Shown here piece after piece: positions 15,980 through 23,437 of a stretch of 32,120 nucleotides of DNA. The DNA is taken from positions 1 through 32,120 of IMG/VR virus record IMGVR_UViG_3300030399_000059, one strand, 5' to 3'. Within the stretch, counting starts at the first letter, position 1. Each line of letters opens with the position of its first letter. The notes below the pieces were generated by a model. It ran no database searches. It worked only from the letters and a program-made list of their open reading frames with translations, and was not told the DNA's origin. Source of the stretch: a virus. The translations under genes were made by a program, and so were the position numbers.

Positions 15980-16261
15980 TTGGCACAAAGGATCACCTTA
16001 CCCGTCTTAGGCGGCGCGATGGCGCCATACGGGTCACACGCACCACAGTTACAAACCGGAAACGTATCTGAAAATTGGCATTACGACGTAACGGACGTTG
16101 GAAAGGCTGTCGATACTACAGCCGCCGTCCGGGCCCAGTATCCGTTCGCTCTTTGCTCCATCAGGGTTAAAAATGTGGCTACTACGGTATCTACCCACTA
16201 CAAAGGGCAGATGTTGTATTTGTCAATCAACTCCGCTGCGGTGGATGCTTTGGCAGGGTAA
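15980..16261 (+). CDS. Small paralogue B of a tandem plus-strand pair
   Basis: 93 residues with a TTG start at 15980. No ATG is available: the frame has a stop at 15965-15967 and only ACT/ACA codons in between, and the MAQRITLPVLGG start matches paralogue A's MANRISLLCLGG. It keeps the APQL..GNVSE, DTTAA and PFAL..IRVK positions but differs strongly in the last third. A terminator follows within 25 bases. Function unknown; see paralogue A. Confidence 0.65.
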   Translation: MAQRITLPVLGGAMAPYGSHAPQLQTGNVSENWHYDVTDVGKAVDTTAAVRAQYPFALCSIRVKNVATTVSTHYKGQMLYLSINSAAVDALAG

Positions 16262-16285
16262 ATAGCCCCCACACCAAAAATTAAT

Positions 16286-16310
16286 GCCTCGCCAACAGCG
16301 GGGCTTTTTT
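16286..16310 (+). terminator. Rho-independent terminator after the paralogue pair
   Basis: GCCTCGC (16286-16292) pairs with GCGGGGC (16298-16304), one G-T wobble, 5-base loop, followed by six T. It closes the two-gene plus-strand unit. Confidence 0.8.
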
Positions 16311-16423
16311 ATGCCCGTAGAGACACGATAATGTTTTTTGGCACCAATATACCTTTTGCAGGAGATAATGGCTGTAATAGCTTATTATACGGTCACAAGG
16401 GCAAATTTGAGCGAGTATTGCCT

Positions 16424-16906
16424 TTAATTACATTCAATTACTGTTTTTCCAAGATCTGAAAGCATTAAGATATTTAAATTTTCTGGACCATAAGCAACCA
16501 GGCAAATTGTACAACCGCTGTTCGCCTTAGCCCTTGTTCCATCAATGTAATAAAAATGGGGTCTCGCCTCCAAAAATAAAATTCCTGCACACTTGCCCCA
16601 AACATATTTATAAGCGTTTTCTGTTTCAAGGGCAGCTGGAATTAACATTATCCCATTGTTGTGTTCGGCCATTTTTTCCATCCATAAGCCACGTTGATAA
16701 CGGTTAAAAGGTGGATTAAGCCACACGCGGCCAGCCCATTTTTGCATAAGTCCATCTTCTTTGGGAGTAAAACTTTTGTGAGCTGTTTTAAATGGGGAAC
16801 TTATGGAATCAGCTGGATCAAGATCAAACTGACAAAGTTTTGACAAAATTTCCGGCGGAGTAAACCACTCATCGCTTTTACCGACTGTGCTTTGGTGTTT
16901 CTTCAT
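16424..16906 (-). CDS. Phage DNA N6-adenine methyltransferase (Dam, PF05869 type)
   Basis: Start moved to the ATG at 16906, which overlaps the previous stop as ATGA; this gives 160 residues. Family landmarks are DEWFTPPEIL near residue 12, FDLDPA at 27-32, and the catalytic NPPF motif at 64-67 within WAGRVWLNPPF. Such enzymes methylate adenine in phage DNA and protect it from host nucleases. The C-terminal half has the usual GIMLIPA strand and GCTICLVAYG. It is co-translated with the D12-class methylase just upstream, giving two unrelated adenine methylases in a row. Confidence 0.88.
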   Translation of the reverse strand: MKKHQSTVGKSDEWFTPPEILSKLCQFDLDPADSISSPFKTAHKSFTPKEDGLMQKWAGRVWLNPPFNRYQRGLWMEKMAEHNNGIMLIPAALETENAYKYVWGKCAGILFLEARPHFYYIDGTRAKANSGCTICLVAYGPENLNILMLSDLGKTVIECN

Positions 16907-17613
16907 ACTAAAATTAGTTTTTGTTGAATATTGTTGAAGTGCGTATGATAATTTGTCCAAATACATTCAGCAGACCTTCCAGAAAGTACGTTTTGGCTAA
17001 CCATTGGTAAAAACGGCAACCATGTTGCTTTACTATTTTCACAAACCATTGTCTGCCCTTTTCGAGACTTGCACCAATATGACAAACTATTAAAATCAAT
17101 TTTTTTATTACTATGAATATATGCATGTCCACCAAACTGATAAGGTGGGTCAATAAACCATGTGGCTACCTCGTTTTCTATTTCGTCAAAGGATCCACAA
17201 CGTATTTCCCAATGTCTGATTTTATATAATTGCGAGGCTATTTTTTTGATTTTATAGTTTTGTGAATTTGGCCTATGTCTGGCTCTTGGTGAAGCTATTT
17301 TTCTCGGATTAGTAGATCCAAACCCAACCAAAAAACCGACAAGATAACGCTGTGCATCGCAATCATAAACATGGTTGTTAATATTTTCATTCTCCTTAAA
17401 ACGAGGTAGTCCTAAAATATCTTTTTCGCTACATTGTTGTAACCACTTCCAAATTTCAGTAATCACCGGATATTTATCAACTAATAAAACTTCCTTTTCC
17501 CAATATTTTAGAGCATAACGCGCGGTCCCTGCAAATGGCTCAATAATTTTATCGTGAACCGGCGCTGGGTACAAGTCAATGATATTTGTTTTGGACCCGT
17601 AATAGGAAAACAT
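16903..17613 (-). CDS. D12-class DNA adenine methylase
   Basis: Start set at the ATG at 17613 (MFSYYGSK); an in-frame TTG lies 9 bases upstream. 236 residues. The SAM-binding FSYYGSK start and IIEPFAGTARYAL (23-35) correspond to the PF-GSG motif, and the catalytic motif is DPPY (155-158) in WFIDPPYQFGGH. It is somewhat short for the family (about 260-280). The target sequence cannot be read off. No restriction enzyme lies nearby, so it probably serves DNA protection. Confidence 0.88.
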   Translation of the reverse strand: MFSYYGSKTNIIDLYPAPVHDKIIEPFAGTARYALKYWEKEVLLVDKYPVITEIWKWLQQCSEKDILGLPRFKENENINNHVYDCDAQRYLVGFLVGFGSTNPRKIASPRARHRPNSQNYKIKKIASQLYKIRHWEIRCGSFDEIENEVATWFIDPPYQFGGHAYIHSNKKIDFNSLSYWCKSRKGQTMVCENSKATWLPFLPMVSQNVLSGRSAECIWTNYHTHFNNIQQKLILV

Positions 17614-17711
17614 ACTATTCAAATTTTATTATTCTGCGCACGTTTAAAGTGGGTAAACTCGTCGGCGGGCGCGGGGTAAAATAATGTTGTTAGGGTCTAT
17701 TTTCATGTGGT

Positions 17712-17981
17712 TTAAAATAAGTCTTTTTTATATACCGCGTCAAAGAATTTCCAATATTGCTTAATAACTTTGATCGTCAGTTTTTTTCCATCAAAAAATT
17801 CATCCATTATGTTACAAAAAAAAGATAGTTTTTTTGTGGGCTCCCGTTCAGCGATTGTGACCCAACCAAAAGTATTCGGCTCATGAGTAAAATTATCAGC
17901 ATGCCATACCCGTTGTTTTTCATTATATTCCAATCTGAAATATAACTCATCTGTTCCTGGTTCAAAGATTGATTTTGACAT
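17712..17981 (-). CDS. Small hypothetical protein
   Basis: 89 residues, aromatic-rich (YFRLEYNEKQRVWHADNF), no membrane segment. Ends in a basic helix. Located between the replication ATPase operon and the methylases with a 12-base gap to the gene upstream. Not recognised. Confidence 0.65.
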   Translation of the reverse strand: MSKSIFEPGTDELYFRLEYNEKQRVWHADNFTHEPNTFGWVTIAEREPTKKLSFFCNIMDEFFDGKKLTIKVIKQYWKFFDAVYKKDLF

Positions 17982-17993
17982 ATTTTTATAATT

Positions 17994-18383
17994 TTAAAAT
18001 TGTTCTGCTGCGATAATATTATCAATTTTGGTCTGTAGCGCCTGTTTTTCGGCGCGAAGTTTATAAATCATCTGCCAAAGCTCGCGATTGTCTGTTTTTA
18101 ACTTTGCCATATTCCCGGTTACTTTATCAAACTTACAAATTAATTCAAGCAGCCTGGTTAAGCGTTTTGCTGATTTACCCGCCCTGTCCGACTGACCACG
18201 GAGTTTAATATGTTCAGCCAACTCGATAAGCATCTGTAAAACCAATTGAGTAGCTTCCATTGAAATTACCGATGGCTCAAGTGTATCAATAATTTCCGAC
18301 GACATCTGCTGCAACTCAATATCATAAAACTGAAACAACTGCTCATGCAATGCTTGTTTTGGTGATCCGAAGGGTGTGCTCAT
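17994..18383 (-). CDS. Helical hypothetical protein next to the replicative ATPase
   Basis: 129 residues, almost wholly alpha-helical, with a heptad-like C-terminal region (LKTDNRELWQMIYKLRAEKQALQTK) that predicts a coiled coil. It starts 2 bases after the stop of the DnaB-like gene, so it is probably co-translated with it; a helicase partner or loader is a possible role but nothing in the sequence proves it. Confidence 0.7.
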   Translation of the reverse strand: MSTPFGSPKQALHEQLFQFYDIELQQMSSEIIDTLEPSVISMEATQLVLQMLIELAEHIKLRGQSDRAGKSAKRLTRLLELICKFDKVTGNMAKLKTDNRELWQMIYKLRAEKQALQTKIDNIIAAEQF

Positions 18384-18385
18384 AG

Positions 18386-19396
18386 TTAAAAAGGTATTTC
18401 TTCTTGCGTTTCTTCGGGTTTAAAATCTATTTGCTGTTCTGCATCGGGCATTTGTTCGGGTGTATCAGAACCCTTTGGTTGCTCAAAGGCATAAAAATTA
18501 GCTCCCCATTCCTGCTCGAAGTATCTGTTTTTCTTCCAATCGAAAAATATTTTACAATCACCCCTGAACGACACTCCTTTTGGTTTAGCTTTATCAATGT
18601 AAACCAAGCAGACGTTATCTCCGTGAGGCTGTCCATACTCGTTTCTTAACTTTGAAGGCGGTCGCCATAAAGTAATCCATGTCATAGCCTTACGATATAG
18701 GGCCTGTCCTCCTGCAGCTTGCCTGGGAAGTGGCTTAGGGTAGTAAGTTAACCCATCTTTTGTAATCGGCGTTGCTGATCCGCTTGGATGTATCGTCAAA
18801 ATAAAGTGCCTGTTTCTCTTTCGACACAACCGGCGCATACCTCCCATCAAATCTTCAATGTATAAATCCTGCCTGGTTCCGAAAAAAGCCATAGCTGAGT
18901 GATCGAGTTCATTGTACGGTTCACCTACAATAATATCAATCCTTTCGCCGGGATGATCTTTTTCCCATTGATCAGCCAATTTAAATAACTCCGGTATAGA
19001 ATAAGATTTATCGTCGGTATCAACGATAACGAATAGGTGGTTAAGCCATTCAAGGGCTTTTATAAAATCTTTATCTTCAAGATGGTTGTATTCTGTAAGG
19101 TAAATTTTCTTTCCAGTAATCTTATGTACCAACTCGGCTATTATTTCCTCTACCGTTCCGGTTTCCGGGGAGCAGATCAGCGAACGCTTACCGAATTTTT
19201 CAGCCTGGTTAATACACAATTCAAAAGTAAACTCTGATTTACCGTGTGTAGGCTCTGAATAAATAATGGTGAAAGTGCCCTGTTTTACGGAATAAAGTTT
19301 ATCCAGGCAGCGGAAGCCGGTATCTTCACCCCTTACAATACCCGATTTCCTTAGTTTTTCAAGGCCGGGGAGCATATCCATTATTGACTTTATCAT
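18386..19396 (-). CDS. DnaB/RecA-fold replicative ATPase (helicase-like)
   Basis: 336 residues. A DnaB-type core: GFRCLDKLYSVKQGTFTIIYSEPTHGKSEF (27-56) has the Walker A SEPTHGKSE. RIDIIVGEPYNEL near 152-164 is the Walker B strand and RHFILTIHPSG (196-206) the sensor strand. An Arg-rich segment precedes the last strands (KAMTWITLWRPPSK). There is no primase domain. The Glu/Gln-rich tail ends EETQEEIPF, like the acidic tip of SSB proteins. The start overlaps the initiator gene's stop by one base (TGATG), so the two are co-translated. Likely unwinds DNA at the origin in the gene upstream. Confidence 0.85.
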   Translation of the reverse strand: MIKSIMDMLPGLEKLRKSGIVRGEDTGFRCLDKLYSVKQGTFTIIYSEPTHGKSEFTFELCINQAEKFGKRSLICSPETGTVEEIIAELVHKITGKKIYLTEYNHLEDKDFIKALEWLNHLFVIVDTDDKSYSIPELFKLADQWEKDHPGERIDIIVGEPYNELDHSAMAFFGTRQDLYIEDLMGGMRRLCRKRNRHFILTIHPSGSATPITKDGLTYYPKPLPRQAAGGQALYRKAMTWITLWRPPSKLRNEYGQPHGDNVCLVYIDKAKPKGVSFRGDCKIFFDWKKNRYFEQEWGANFYAFEQPKGSDTPEQMPDAEQQIDFKPEETQEEIPF

Positions 19397-20118
19397 CAGT
19401 TACTCGGGTTTGAATCAATAATTTGTTTTGGCCCCATAGTAATATATTTCTCAAATTCATCCATCCTCGTAATAAATTCCGGAGTTAAATATTCTTGAGT
19501 GTTTCGCTCGGTCATTTCTAAAAGGGCCGTTTGTGCGGCCCTTTTTATATCGTGTCGGGTATACTTAAGTTTTACTAATTCGTTAAACTGTCGCCTTGTT
19601 TTATCACTTAAAACTTTAAACTTTTTTCCAGTCACCTCTACCATAATATTTAAAAAAATCTGCTCCTTTTCGCTTAATGGTAGTTTACTACCATTCTTCT
19701 TAACCTTCTTTACTTTATTGTCTGTGTTCACTGGCTGTTCACTGGCTGTTCGCTGGCTGTTCACTGGCTGTTCATCATATTCTAATTCATTATTGTAAGT
19801 TTCAAAATTACAGATAGTTATGATTGAATATTGGTTGTTCGATTTTACAATAATAGACCCATCGGTCTCAAAAATCTTTAAAACTCGATAAATCATTGAT
19901 GCATCAATATCGAGTTCCTCCTCCGCTTTATTTCTACCGAAAACAAATTGACCTATTTCGAGTTCAACATTAGTATATCCAGGGCCGATTTTTAATGATA
20001 CAACCCGCTGCTTGTGGCTTGCCTTTAATAACATCCATATCCAAACTTTCAAGTGATTAGGGTTTCTGAATTGCTGACTATCGAGCAACTGACGATGTAG
20101 TTTAATATATCCAGGCAT
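19396..20118 (-). CDS. Phage replisome organiser / DnaD-like replication initiator
   Basis: 240 residues. The N-terminal part (GYIKLHRQLLDSQQFRN and LKVWIWMLLKASHK, then ASMIYRVLKIFETDGSI) is the winged-helix domain of phage replisome organisers. The C-terminal part (about 160-225, TGKKFKVLSDKTRRQFNEL with YTRHDIKRAAQ and EYLTPEFITRMDEFEKYI) matches the phage conserved C-terminal (Phg_2220_C-like) pattern. The linker between them is encoded by an 11-bp tandem repeat that is probably the replication origin. The helicase-like gene follows with overlapping codons. Confidence 0.85.
   Translation of the reverse strand: MPGYIKLHRQLLDSQQFRNPNHLKVWIWMLLKASHKQRVVSLKIGPGYTNVELEIGQFVFGRNKAEEELDIDASMIYRVLKIFETDGSIIVKSNNQYSIITICNFETYNNELEYDEQPVNSQRTASEQPVNTDNKVKKVKKNGSKLPLSEKEQIFLNIMVEVTGKKFKVLSDKTRRQFNELVKLKYTRHDIKRAAQTALLEMTERNTQEYLTPEFITRMDEFEKYITMGPKQIIDSNPSN
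19726..19774. repeat. Iteron array: four 11-bp tandem repeats, candidate origin
   Basis: GTTCACTGGCT repeats at 19726, 19737, 19748 (with one A to G change) and 19759, followed by a partial copy to 19774. The 11-bp period equals about one helix turn and is not a multiple of three, so the protein reads EQPVNSQRTASEQPVNT and the repeat is kept at the DNA level. An AT-rich stretch follows at about 19775-19860. This is the arrangement of an origin inside its initiator gene (as in lambda O). Confidence 0.75.
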
Positions 20119-20149
20119 TGGTTACAACTATTTTAGTTGTTGTATTTTA

Positions 20150-20278
20150 TTATAATGCCTTAGTAGAGAATCTTCGCCAACTGCAGTAACCAAACCCATC
20201 TCGTTGAAATATTTCTAACCTTTTCTTTTGCCAGCGCGGATCAAGTAGTTTGTTCTGATAGGTAATTTGAGTATCCAT
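20150..20278 (-). pseudogene. HNH-endonuclease N-terminal fragment, 42 residues
   Basis: An ATG at 20278 opens MDTQITYQNKLLDPRWQKK followed by RLEIFQRDGFGYCSWRRFSTKAL and a stop. The LDPRWQKKRLEIFqRDGF core is typical of the start of phage and bacterial HNH proteins, which continue with CxxC and an HH motif. Those parts are missing, so this looks like a truncated or decayed endonuclease gene, though a functional mini-gene cannot be excluded. Confidence 0.55.
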
Positions 20279-20333
20279 AAGTGTAATTATTAGAGGTTTG
20301 TACTTTCAAATTGTATAGAGCCAAAAAAAGAGG

Positions 20334-20480
20334 TTAAACTACCTTAACAAATTTTACTTTATCGATCTCTACGATCTTTATGGTTCCCTTTTTAGCCAGG
20401 TCATAAACATGGGTTGTGCTTTTACGAATAGTGTCGGCGTAGGTCTTAACGCGGACAAGGTCGGTACGTATTTCATTCAT
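20334..20480 (-). CDS. Small helix-turn-helix protein, 48 residues
   Basis: Starts at the ATG at 20480. MNEIRTDLVRVKTYADTIR followed by KSTTHVYDLAKKGTIKIVEID and KVKFVKVV reads as an excisionase/MerR-like mini HTH: the tYAdtirkSttHVYdLAKkG core, then a small wing carrying K.V.iD..kFV. Such proteins usually regulate or bend DNA. It sits 28 bases after the terminator of the gene upstream, in a gap before the initiator operon. Confidence 0.65.
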   Translation of the reverse strand: MNEIRTDLVRVKTYADTIRKSTTHVYDLAKKGTIKIVEIDKVKFVKVV

Positions 20481-20526
20481 GGTTCAAATATATTGATTAG
20501 TTTCAAACTTCCAAATAATGTGAATA

Positions 20527-20551
20527 AAAAAAGGTGGGAACCACCCCACCC
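20527..20551 (-). terminator. Rho-independent terminator on the minus strand
   Basis: GGTGGG (20534-20539) pairs with CCCACC (20546-20551) around a 6-base loop, and minus-strand reading ends in seven T (A run at 20527-20533). It ends the unit that contains the 212-residue gene. Confidence 0.8.
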
Positions 20552-20619
20552 TTTTAAACGCTATGCACCATCCAAAGACTACAAAGCAGTGTTCGGGTGT
20601 TATGGCGCAAAGATATAAA

Positions 20620-21258
20620 TTATCCCTCTTTTATAGGGGCAAAAATATCATCTTCCGGCAGTTCGGGTTCCTCCGCGTCGCGGCCATGGTTCGGGTGAAG
20701 GTTATCCTTCGGAGTGGGTTTTCCCCTTTTACCGATCTTCTTTGCAAGGATCACACCGTCCAGCGCGTCGAGGTTCTGTTCCTCCCCTTCCGCGTACATG
20801 CCGGCACGGTTATTTTCATCGATCTGCTGCTGCCTGGCTTCATCTTCCAACCGTAGGCGCTCATACTCTGCTTCAAACTCCAATTTCTTTTGGTAGTCGG
20901 AAGGGTGAAAAGGTTCTTCCCGGACGAAAATTCCGCTTTGCTTGTCGAAATAAACTCTTTTGGCGGCTTTCCAGTCCCGGTACATCTCACAGGATTTGTC
21001 AACATAGGTAAAGCCGTGTGTGAGGTTTGAAGCGTGCAGCTTGATGTCGGCGTCAAACGTCTCGATCTTGTTTTTAAAGACCGTCATGGCCACCTTTTTG
21101 TTATTTTCCTCGTGGATCTTGTCATTGACGGATTGGGCCAGCATCTGGCTTTCCTGCGCCAGTTCTTCCGGCGTGAAGTCGTGCCGGAGGTTGATGGTTA
21201 CGAGGTCGGCAAACTTTTCCAGTTCGGGACAGTCGTCTACATGTGTGTAATTGCTCAT
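20620..21258 (-). CDS. Charged coiled-coil-rich hypothetical protein
   Basis: 212 residues, strongly Glu/Lys/Gln-rich. A helical segment around 118-148 (YQKKLEFEAEYERLRLEDEARQQQ) looks like a coiled coil, and the tail is acidic and proline-rich (EEPELPEDDIFAPIKEG). No membrane segment and no family recognised. Last gene before the terminator at 20527. Confidence 0.75.
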   Translation of the reverse strand: MSNYTHVDDCPELEKFADLVTINLRHDFTPEELAQESQMLAQSVNDKIHEENNKKVAMTVFKNKIETFDADIKLHASNLTHGFTYVDKSCEMYRDWKAAKRVYFDKQSGIFVREEPFHPSDYQKKLEFEAEYERLRLEDEARQQQIDENNRAGMYAEGEEQNLDALDGVILAKKIGKRGKPTPKDNLHPNHGRDAEEPELPEDDIFAPIKEG

Positions 21259-21303
21259 GTTGATTTTTATTTGATTAAATTATTTGAGAGGTAAACGGAT
21301 ATA

Positions 21304-21666
21304 TTAAAAATCATCCTCCGGATCGTCATAGTCCTCGGCGGCGATTTTATCTACATGAGAGGGCAACTCTTTTAAAGCGGCTTCATATTTGTCAATAGCC
21401 GCTTTGAGATTCCAGGCGTTTACTGGAGCAATCTTTAAAGAACGGGCCGTCGCTTCTGCCGTTTCCTGATCTACCGGATTAATGGCGTAAATAGCCGTTC
21501 CTCCGTAGAACTTCGTAAATGCTGGTTGACTATCGTTTTCGGGTACATCTACCCGTAGCATATTAACCCCGGCAATGCTTTTTTCTGTGCATTTTCCGGC
21601 GATTCGTTGGTGTCCCATTAACTCAACGATAGCCCATACTTCAAATTTTTCTGATTCTGTTGTCAT
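21304..21666 (-). CDS. Conserved-type phage protein with acidic tail
   Basis: 120 residues. The first part reads FEVWAIVELMGHQRIAGKCTE with AGVNMLRVDVPEN and FTKFYGGTAIYAINPV, a strand-rich pattern I have seen in small phage and bacterial hypothetical proteins without a settled function. The C-terminal tail DYDDPEDDF is acidic and ends in Phe. In a DNA-metabolism operon this resembles, but does not prove, an SSB-like interaction tip. Confidence 0.65.
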   Translation of the reverse strand: MTTESEKFEVWAIVELMGHQRIAGKCTEKSIAGVNMLRVDVPENDSQPAFTKFYGGTAIYAINPVDQETAEATARSLKIAPVNAWNLKAAIDKYEAALKELPSHVDKIAAEDYDDPEDDF

Positions 21667-21681
21667 ATTATGTTTTTTAAA

Positions 21682-22140
21682 TTATTTGAATTTTAAAGGA
21701 ATCTGTTTTTCCGGATACGGTATTTCCCACTCAAAATTCATCCTAAACCATTGGCGAATATCATCAAGTTTAAACTCAAACTCAACCGTGCTTAGTTTTG
21801 CCGATGACCCCGGTAGGCGAACAATTTCCCCGGTGGATTCAATGACCTTAGTATCGCCTAAGAAATTTTGTTTGTTCCAATCATGTATTTGCTTTTTATC
21901 GTATACCTCTCCCCAAAACTCTTTAAAACAATCTATTTCAAATTGTAAGAAGTACCCCCAATAAAAATCGTTCTGTTGTAAGCTACGCGGTTTACTGCGG
22001 CTTTTAACCGTAACGGTGATATTAGCGCCATTGTCAAACGCTTGTTTTAAATCACGATACACATAAGCCTCATTGACATATTTAATGCTGCAGTCATTGT
22101 CACCGGTGTGGATTAGCTTCGCGTCGTAGGATTTGGTCAT
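21682..22140 (-). CDS. Hypothetical protein with NinB-like motif
   Basis: 152 residues. The segment KPRSLQQNDFYWGYFLQFE (about 50-68) resembles the R(S/T)..QN..yW motif of NinB and related phage recombination-mediator proteins, but the rest is not diagnostic. The start overlaps the stop of the Gp37/Gp68-type gene (ATGA), so the two are co-translated. Assignment as NinB-like is tentative. Confidence 0.6.
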   Translation of the reverse strand: MTKSYDAKLIHTGDNDCSIKYVNEAYVYRDLKQAFDNGANITVTVKSRSKPRSLQQNDFYWGYFLQFEIDCFKEFWGEVYDKKQIHDWNKQNFLGDTKVIESTGEIVRLPGSSAKLSTVEFEFKLDDIRQWFRMNFEWEIPYPEKQIPLKFK

Positions 22141-23000
22141 CTTTTAGGTGGCTTTGGAAATTCTCTAAACTTTATAGAAGCTGGAAACTCGTCGAAGTTG
22201 CCGCCATGCCGGTCGCTTATTCCGAGTTCCTTTGCAAGGTGGGTGCCAACCTGCTTAACGAAAACGGGGATATGAACATACTTACAGGCGGCAATAATGT
22301 CCTCTATCCACTTTATTTCGCACGGACGGTATTTATATTTACCAACATCGTTGCCGCTCTCTCCGCCGACGATTACCCAATCTATGCCGTGAATAATCGG
22401 CGGTTCGATGGGTTGACCCATACAGCCACACATAAACCCATTACAACACATTGGCGGCCCCTGCGGCCACACATCTAACGGATACATTAAATCAAGCGGG
22501 CCGTGTAGCGGCTCTAATGAAAGAAACTTAACTGTTGCCTTTGGTGCGCGTAGTAGATCATCAAGGCGCTGGATCCCGGCCTCACTGCCTATCGACGTGC
22601 CCAGCCACACGTTATTCCATCCGTTACCCCAATCGACCGGCAGATGGTCGGCGATGCGTTCAGGGCGTTTAGTGAGTATCTGGAACGTTAAGTGCGGACA
22701 CTTGCGAATAATATCCCACGCCTCATTTCTGAAACCATCGATATCCTCATGGAAGAAGTCAGTTAGCGACGAAGTAAATATCAAAGGGTTTCCCTCCCAG
22801 CAGGCTGATTTTGTTTCCTTGTAGTGAAGCGGCAGCATGAACACGGTCTTTGTCTTCAAGACCTGGTCAGGTTTATAGCGGGTAGCGTTTAGCGACTGCC
22901 GGTACATATAGCAGTATTTGCAATCGGCGTCAACCTTAGTGCAGCCACGGGCCACATTCCAGGTTCCATCCGTCCATTGAATTTCAGATATATTTCCCAT
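22137..23000 (-). CDS. Phage Gp37/Gp68-type three-cysteine protein (DUF5131)
   Basis: 287 residues. The start MGNISEIQWTDGTWNVARGC, with GCTKVDADCKYCYMYR, is the family signature: C20, C27 and C30 could hold an iron-sulfur cluster in a radical-SAM-like TIM barrel. FQILTKRPERI (106-116), FLSLEPLHGPLD (159-170) and DWVIVGGESG (207-216) are the other conserved blocks. An extra four-cysteine insert (PMCCNGFMCGCMG, 183-195) may add a second metal site. The substrate is not known; modification of nucleic acid or of a small molecule has been suggested for radical-SAM relatives. Confidence 0.85.
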   Translation of the reverse strand: MGNISEIQWTDGTWNVARGCTKVDADCKYCYMYRQSLNATRYKPDQVLKTKTVFMLPLHYKETKSACWEGNPLIFTSSLTDFFHEDIDGFRNEAWDIIRKCPHLTFQILTKRPERIADHLPVDWGNGWNNVWLGTSIGSEAGIQRLDDLLRAPKATVKFLSLEPLHGPLDLMYPLDVWPQGPPMCCNGFMCGCMGQPIEPPIIHGIDWVIVGGESGNDVGKYKYRPCEIKWIEDIIAACKYVHIPVFVKQVGTHLAKELGISDRHGGNFDEFPASIKFREFPKPPKR

Positions 23001-23284
23001 TACACACCTGCAGCCTCCAACTGTTCGCGTAATTGTGCGTTTATAGCCTCTATACGACGCGCAAACTCTTGCAGGCCCACAACATCATCACTATTAGCAA
23101 TCTCCTCTCTACAGAGCCGTAGCGCGGCAGTAGATAGTTTTGTGAACCACCCTAACTCTTTGGTTGTCTCTTTCCCGAAGTTTTTACCTTCGGACTGATT
23201 TATACCGTACTTAATAGCCACATAGCTATTGCTCTCAACCACAATGGCGTACTTGTTTCCGTTCAATACAATTTCTATTTTCAT
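23000..23284 (-). CDS. Small hypothetical protein with helical C-terminus
   Basis: 94 residues. The N-terminal strands (MKIEIVLNGNKYAIVVES) are followed by a helical half (RRIEAINAQLREQLEAAGV) that looks like a short coiled coil. The last base of its stop coincides with the start codon region of the Gp37/Gp68-type gene. It overlaps the small gene upstream by 50 bases, which casts some doubt on the latter's tail. Function unknown. Confidence 0.65.
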   Translation of the reverse strand: MKIEIVLNGNKYAIVVESNSYVAIKYGINQSEGKNFGKETTKELGWFTKLSTAALRLCREEIANSDDVVGLQEFARRIEAINAQLREQLEAAGV

Positions 23285-23420
23285 TTTTCCTATTTTTAAA
23301 GTCAGTTAATGATCTGTAAACTTTTACTACGCCGGCGGCGATCAACTCATTTATACGCTCCGGCAACGCGAAATCAGGACTGTCGTCTGTTTCTTTAAAT
23401 TTAAAGATCTTGTATTTCAT
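23235..23420 (-). CDS. Small hypothetical protein, overlapping gene
   Basis: 61 residues, MKYKIFKFKETDDSPDF onward; the first 40 residues look protein-like (an amphipathic LPERINELIAAGVVKVY), while the last 15 lie in the start of the next gene. The 50-base overlap is longer than others here, so either the next gene starts later or this tail is tolerated. Not recognised. Confidence 0.45.
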   Translation of the reverse strand: MKYKIFKFKETDDSPDFALPERINELIAAGVVKVYRSLTDFKNRKNENRNCIERKQVRHCG

Positions 23421-23437
23421 CGTTTGAATATTGAAGG

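Noticed and set aside
16907-16966. N-terminal 20-residue extension of the Dam-type methylase
   Set aside because: It lies entirely inside the upstream methylase gene; the ATGA start at 16906 fits the family's usual beginning.
17640-17711. Short minus-strand frame (20 codons, MKIDPNNIILP)
   Set aside because: Too short, no family pattern, and no support apart from an ATG.
19726-19774. Simple protein low-complexity repeat
   Set aside because: The unit is 11 bp, so the three reading phases give different residues; a DNA-level iteron explains it better.
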